Below, in pieces: positions 59,640 to 64,000 of a stretch of DNA of 64,000 nt; position 1 is the stretch's first letter, and each line of letters begins with the position of its first letter. Both the position numbers and the translations under genes were made by a program. The notes under the pieces are model-generated. The model made no database searches. It saw only the letters and a program-made list of their open reading frames with translations, and was not told the DNA's origin. The DNA comes from Triglochin maritima (taxonomy: Eukaryota > Streptophyta > Magnoliopsida > Alismatales > Juncaginaceae): contig OY821775.1 of the NCBI GenBank assembly GCA_963682175.1, forward strand, positions 7,846,501-7,910,500, read 5' to 3'.

Positions 59640-60703
59640 GGGTTGAGGCAAGTCACCTCCATTGTTGTCATGTGTGTGTTACATGAGTCTAAGATACTTT
59701 ATTTCTTCCAAATCAAATATTTATATTAGGATTCTTGACGCTATTAGATTAAAGATACTAAGTCGCACAACTTGTCTATTTGTTCCGTAGAGTAACTCCT
59801 ACAAGGTTCTTATGCTTCTGGATAATGTTTCATGCTATGTTAATTTGTCCGTCATCCTAATCCACCGCTCTTAGAAATCCATTATGTGTCTTTTATATTG
59901 TGTAGTTCTTCAATTTGTAAACCTTAGAAAGCACCAATACACTTTTTTTTATAAAGAATCCATGGTTTTACTTCAACTTGGTGGAAAACGATCCCCCTCT
60001 TCTGAACCATTGGTTTTGTTTCTTTTTATAAAAAAAAAAGAATTTCAAATTAATATTTGACTTATGAATCACAAATTCTTCTAAACCCAAGTCACCCATG
60101 CACTGGGTGAAGCTCGGGTGCGACTAGTGTATCCAACAGTGGCGGACATCGAGTGAAGCTGCGGGAAGAACTGTTTTAGAGATTAATTAGGACTGTGGGT
60201 TGTTTTTGCATATTATTAATCTTTAATTCTTTTCTGAAAATTTCCCAACCCCATCTAACCCTAACCCCTTCGTTGGCGATCAACAAACCCAACACCTAGC
60301 CAGCCCCAGCCACACCTCCTGCAGCCGCGTCCAGACTCCAGCATCTCCTCCGGTCGTCCAGTGCCTCCTCTTCAATATCCTCGTATCCTCCACTCCTCCT
60401 ACAGACGCCACCTCCTTTCTAACTTGGTGACGCTCTGATCCTCCTCTTAAGTCTTAAGTTATGAGTATCGTCGAGGCTACTTTTAAATTTAGATGTGTTG
60501 TTTTGTGGTTGAATTGTTGAATGAACTGAGAACTTCTATGCTTGTTTAAGTCATTTTAGCTATTGACAATTAATTTTTCGGAAAATTTCCGAATTCCCGC
60601 ACCGGATTCTCGTATCTGTGCTTCACAGTATGCGACATTGACATGCCTTATAAAAAAGTTCTCTGGCAGAATCAAACTTATATAAAACCCTTACTTATTG
60701 CAG
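59640..60703 (+). other. Intergenic, then leader of the small membrane-protein gene
   Basis: Left part has no gene. From about 60240 a CT- and C-rich stretch looks like a 5' UTR exon. A good acceptor TTATTGCAG ends at 60703, 27 bases before the ATG, so the leader probably holds an intron; its donor could not be chosen safely. Confidence 0.4.
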
Positions 60704-60730
60704 GTTGGACTGAACTAGAAAGGTCTCAGA

Positions 60731-61360
60731 ATGGGAACTGAAGAGCCAAAAGATGTGCTGAAAAATGTCGACTGGAAAACTGTTGGAGACCCAGTTGCAA
60801 AAGAATCACCTGCGGCAGCTGTTCCGAAAAGGCGATTTACAGAAAGTAGATTCAGGCAGATTCCTGAGTATTATTTTCTTCCAAAGAGATCCTTTTCTTA
60901 TGTGATCGGTGTGTATGGAACCATTATTGCCGCTGGGATTGGCACAGGGATGTTGCTTGAGAAGTGGATAAATAAAAAGATACAAGGTTAGATCATCCTA
61001 ATTGTAAAGGTTTTTTACTTTATTGAAATTCGCATACGAAAATTAAACTCAGTCATTTATATATTGTCCACTGAATTATCCTAACACTAGCATATTTATG
61101 GTTGGGAGATTCCGTTGTTTGTTTATCTTCGGAAGGTTCATTACACATCCTTTTGTCATTGGAAACTTTATTTTCTTTGACATTTTTTCCTAGCTATCCA
61201 GCAGCTCACTAAAGATTAATGTTATTCACTGGGGAGACGTGGTCTTTTTTCCGCACCGTTTAAAGCCATTTTTTCCTATGATATTGCGAAGCGATCACTC
61301 ATGTTTTTGTTTTGTTTTGTAGAGGATGGTGGTGTCGTGTGGGATTTCAACAAAAAATGA
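60731..61360 (+). CDS. Small single-pass membrane protein, plant-conserved, function unknown
   Basis: Two exons, 60731-60986 and 61323-61360, join in frame to 97 residues. The N-terminal half is charged (VDWKTVGDPVAKES, KRRFTESRFRQ), followed by IPEYYFLPKRS and one hydrophobic segment, YVIGVYGTIIAAGIGTGMLL (residues ~57-76), with several glycines. Exon 2 adds a short tail EDGGVVWDFNKK. The size and layout resemble accessory subunits of organelle membrane complexes, but no family could be named. The ATG at 60731 lies shortly after the leader acceptor and is the first in frame. Confidence 0.8.
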
Positions 61361-62239
61361 CAGTGAATGACAACAGGCTGCTGGGATGATCCAAGCTTTA
61401 CGTATGTGAAAGAAACAAGATGGAGGAAATTGTAGTTGGACCTTCGGGTTCGTTGTACAATTAACATTGTAGTGCCTATTGCATATTATAGAGTCCAGGA
61501 GGCTTGTTGGGTTACGTTATCTTGTCCAGGAGGCTTGTTGACTGAAACAAGAGCAAAATTCAAAAGAAAAACGTTTGGCATAAACAAAAATTAATATACA
61601 TGATCTATTTTTTTTATGGATATTCTTCGTTTTTAGTGTTCACATGGAGACTTGAATTTTGGATATTGGAGGGTTTGATATTTTCGTTTCTTTTATGCTT
61701 CCAGTGGCATTTGTGGTTGGTTAGAATTACTTAAGAAAATATGTTCTAAGTGGAAAATTTTCTCTGTATTTTATCAGGACCTAGTCGAGTGGTCGTATCA
61801 CCCATGAAAAAGGCATGACAAACTATTGTGAAGTGATGGCAGTTACATGTTTCGAACAAGGTTCAGCAACGCTTCATGAACCTTAAAGGAAACACCATAT
61901 ATGTTGGGGCATTTGCAAAATTCTATGACAATCATCAGCCAGAAAATGGTCACTATTGTACACGAGTGTAAACATACTAGCGAAATGGTAATGTTAGCTG
62001 CTTCGCAAGTGCTCTGCCTTTTGAGGCCGAACTCATGCAGATTAGGGAATGAGCGCGAGACAGGCATTGGAGAGGCAGTGCCGTCTGGAAGAGAGGCACA
62101 AGAAGAGAAGGAATTGGCAAGGCAATGCCGTCTAGAAGAGGGGCGCACAAAGGAGGGAGAGCACAGAATGGACTCGGAAGTCACAGGCTTCACCCTCCGC
62201 TTCCAAAGTTAAGACCATAAATAACCATACTTGGGTTAC
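61361..62239. other. 3' flank of the small gene; no gene seen
   Basis: Holds a short internal duplication (GGCAGTGCCGTCTGGAAGAG and GGCAATGCCGTCTAGAAGAG, about 62080 and 62120). The frames at 61843-62193 (-) and 61901-62212 (+) overlap and lack domains. Confidence 0.4.
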
Positions 62240-62530
62240 CTCTACCCGCTACGTCATCTTCTCTCTACCCGGACTATTCTCATTCACCCTACATTTTCTC
62301 ACATCCACGTCATTTGGATCAATAATGGGTAAAATCACAAACAAAAAAATCAAAACAAATAAAAAATATTTTTCAGAAAAAAATAATTTGAAAAAATAAT
62401 TATAAACGAATTAAAAATAAATTTATAATTTTTTAACCCTAAATAAAAATAAATAAATAAATAAATCAGACCAACGGGACACACACGCCCGACCCATTAA
62501 GGTGCTCTAATGTCAGGCCTTAAACGCCTC
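62240..62530 (+). mobile_element. MITE-like repeat, copy 4 of 4
   Basis: Shows CACGTCATTTGGATCAATAA, then AAAATCAAAACAAATAAAAA, and ends near TAAGGTGCTCTAATG. Same order as copy 2 and inverse of copies 1 and 3. Confidence 0.5.
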
Positions 62531-63358
62531 AGAAGTAGGTAACTTTACCTTTCGGCTTGATGTTTGTTTAAATGTTTAACATCACTTGTTTAATTTTTTA
62601 TTTTAATTAGCTCGACCAATGCCCCGACTTTTCTAATTCTTGGTTGATTGGGCCATGGTTCACGGCTGTTTTAGTAACGAAATATGAAAACGGTTTACCA
62701 AAAACCAGATGGTAAATCGGTAACACTAGGGGAGGCTCATATAATCAAAACAAAAAAAAAACACTAGGGGAAGCTCACATGGACGCCCATGGTTCCTACA
62801 CTCGCTCAGACGGCGTATAATGACATGCAAGGAGAATCACTATTCACTACAAAACAAGCACCAGATTACGCTGTACAAATATCTCTGAAAACAATCTCGT
62901 TTGCCCACAGCTGATCGAGCGTAGTTCCATTGTCGCTATTGGATCACAGAGTTCAATCCCGTGAACCTTGGCAGAGGTGGAAAAGGAATATCACAGCCTC
63001 ACAGGGTTCTTGGCTTTTCAAACTGTCAGTAGAATTACAACGTATCGAGTCATGACTTGATACGAGCATGTGAATGAATGGGATATTAGGGGAAAACCAT
63101 GTTGAACTTGCGATCAACCACTGTTCCCTTAAAATTGTGCACCTTATGTACAAATATATTGAGGTTTCATCATATATATTACAGAAAGAGCATGATTATA
63201 CATTATACATCAATGTCAATATGTATGAGGAATATATAGACGTACAAAAGGTGAATCAGAGCCTCTGAACCCAGGCAGTCTAGCTTCTAACAGCTAGACT
63301 CTCTATACAGAATTAACTGAGCCTGGGATCTTCACCTATAGAATACAACAATGCAACT
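62531..63358. other. Intergenic and 3' UTR of the RIN2-like gene
   Basis: No gene seen. The right part probably contains the 3' UTR of the minus-strand gene that follows. Confidence 0.4.
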
Positions 63359-63858
63359 TCACGTTGGCAGAAAGTTATTCACAGTGGTCGCTGCATTATT
63401 AGTTCGATGCAAATCCTGCAGAAGTACAGGGAAAATTTTAAAATGCCGAAGCTCATCACATAACTATGGCATCATGAAGAAGAGCAATCAATACCTGAAT
63501 AATTAGTTCATCAGGAATGTGTGGTAAGACCTCCCTTACACTTTCTGCCATTGCAAGTATGTCCGACATGTTTTGAGTAACAGGTGCATTGCTTCTAAGA
63601 CGCAAGTTTGGAGCATTTCTGTAACCTGCATGGGGTATTGAAGGAAAGGAGGCACCTGATCTTTGCTGAGGCGGCCAAAAATTCCAAGCAGTGTCTTCAA
63701 GTGCACCATGGGCATATGTTTCGCTTACAGATGCAAGATGTCTCATCATAAGCTGGACTCTGTTGAGACCAACCGAGCTAACTGGAGTAGAAGTGCCAGC
63801 ACCATCAACTCCCGGACGTGACAAATGAGGTGCCCAAGTAGGATCAACCCCAGATCCC
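63359..63858 (-). CDS. RIN2: E3 ubiquitin-protein ligase RIN2-like, C-terminal part with CUE domain (partial)
   Basis: Two exons are read: 63858-63495 and 63415-63359. They join in phase, giving about 139 C-terminal residues. Blocks such as NRVQLMMRHLASVSETYAHG and LEDTAWNFWP match plant RIN2/RIN3, relatives of AMFR/gp78. The end forms a CUE ubiquitin-binding domain: MSDILAMAESVREVLPHIPD, then ELIIQ|DLHRTNNAATTVNNFL. The membrane-spanning part and RING finger lie beyond the window edge. In Arabidopsis RIN2 and RIN3 are membrane-bound RING ligases that interact with the immune receptor RPM1. Exon 63858 starts with the third base of a codon. Positions 63859-64000 are probably intron; no exon was assigned there. 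Confidence 0.85.
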
Positions 63859-64000
63859 CTGCATTACCAAGGGAGGGTTTAAAGGTAGACTTGGCTACAG
63901 CGTAATCTACAAAAGGTTCTTTTAGAAGTACAACAGCAACAATAATCTTTAATCCCAAACTAAATCATGGCTCCTGCACGTGAATGGTTTCCTTCCATGC

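Noticed and set aside
61843..62212. Overlapping 116- and 103-codon frames on opposite strands
   Set aside because: Mutual shadows over a short internal duplication; neither shows a domain or conserved motif.
1..64000. CRISPR array or bacterial-type operon
   Set aside because: The tandem repeats at 32.1-33.0 kb have no unique spacers and the genes are plant nuclear genes with introns.

Overview
This window is nuclear DNA of a flowering plant. It is AT-rich, its genes are split by short GT-AG introns, and the gene products (COG7, VAP27, a glycerol-3-phosphate permease, a RIN2-type ligase, a PIF-type bHLH) are typical angiosperm families. The species cannot be read from the sequence; a eudicot or magnoliid fits better than a grass, which is inference. 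I rebuilt nine complete or near-complete genes by following open frames across splice sites and checking that intron phases close. The proteins were recognised from memory, not by database search.

Layout. 1-2.5 kb: a decayed Ty1/copia retrotransposon with an internal deletion and its 3' LTR. 3.5-7.9 kb (-): an atypical, PIF-related bHLH gene. 9.4-11.0 kb: a CACTA-like transposon end and a hairpin. 12.3-13.3 kb (+): an unnamed, probably plastid, membrane protein. 14.6-20.4 kb (-): COG7 in ten exons with one GC-AG intron. 21.6-22.2 kb: a solo LTR with an exact target-site duplication. 23.7-27.2 kb (+): VAP27. 28.2-28.7 kb: a non-autonomous hAT element with an exact 8-bp duplication. 29.9-31.0 kb (-): a Cir_N/LENG1-like gene. 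31.3-33.0 kb: inverted repeats followed by a two-family minisatellite. 34.3-36.6 kb (-): an EF-hand protein gene. 36.6-51.6 kb: a gene-poor block holding a poly-C run, a 0.9-kb polypyrimidine tract, a MITE with long terminal inverted repeats, a repeat rich in CGGTCGACCG palindromes and two GC-rich foldback elements. 52.9-54.6 kb (+): a glycerol-3-phosphate transporter. 55.9-57.8 kb: a second, oppositely oriented copy of the CGGTCGACCG repeat. 60.7-61.4 kb (+): a small single-pass membrane protein. 63.4-63.9 kb (-): the 3' end of a RIN2-like ubiquitin ligase gene with a CUE domain.

The genes do not form a pathway. COG7 (Golgi tethering), VAP27 (ER contact sites) and RIN2 (membrane-bound ubiquitin ligase) all act on endomembranes, but adjacency in a plant genome does not imply joint function. 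The most unusual content lies between genes: the CGGTCGACCG repeat family, two related foldback elements, several tRNA-derived SINE-like heads and the compound minisatellite. Among the genes, the bHLH stands out because it keeps its dimerisation helices but has lost key DNA-contact residues.
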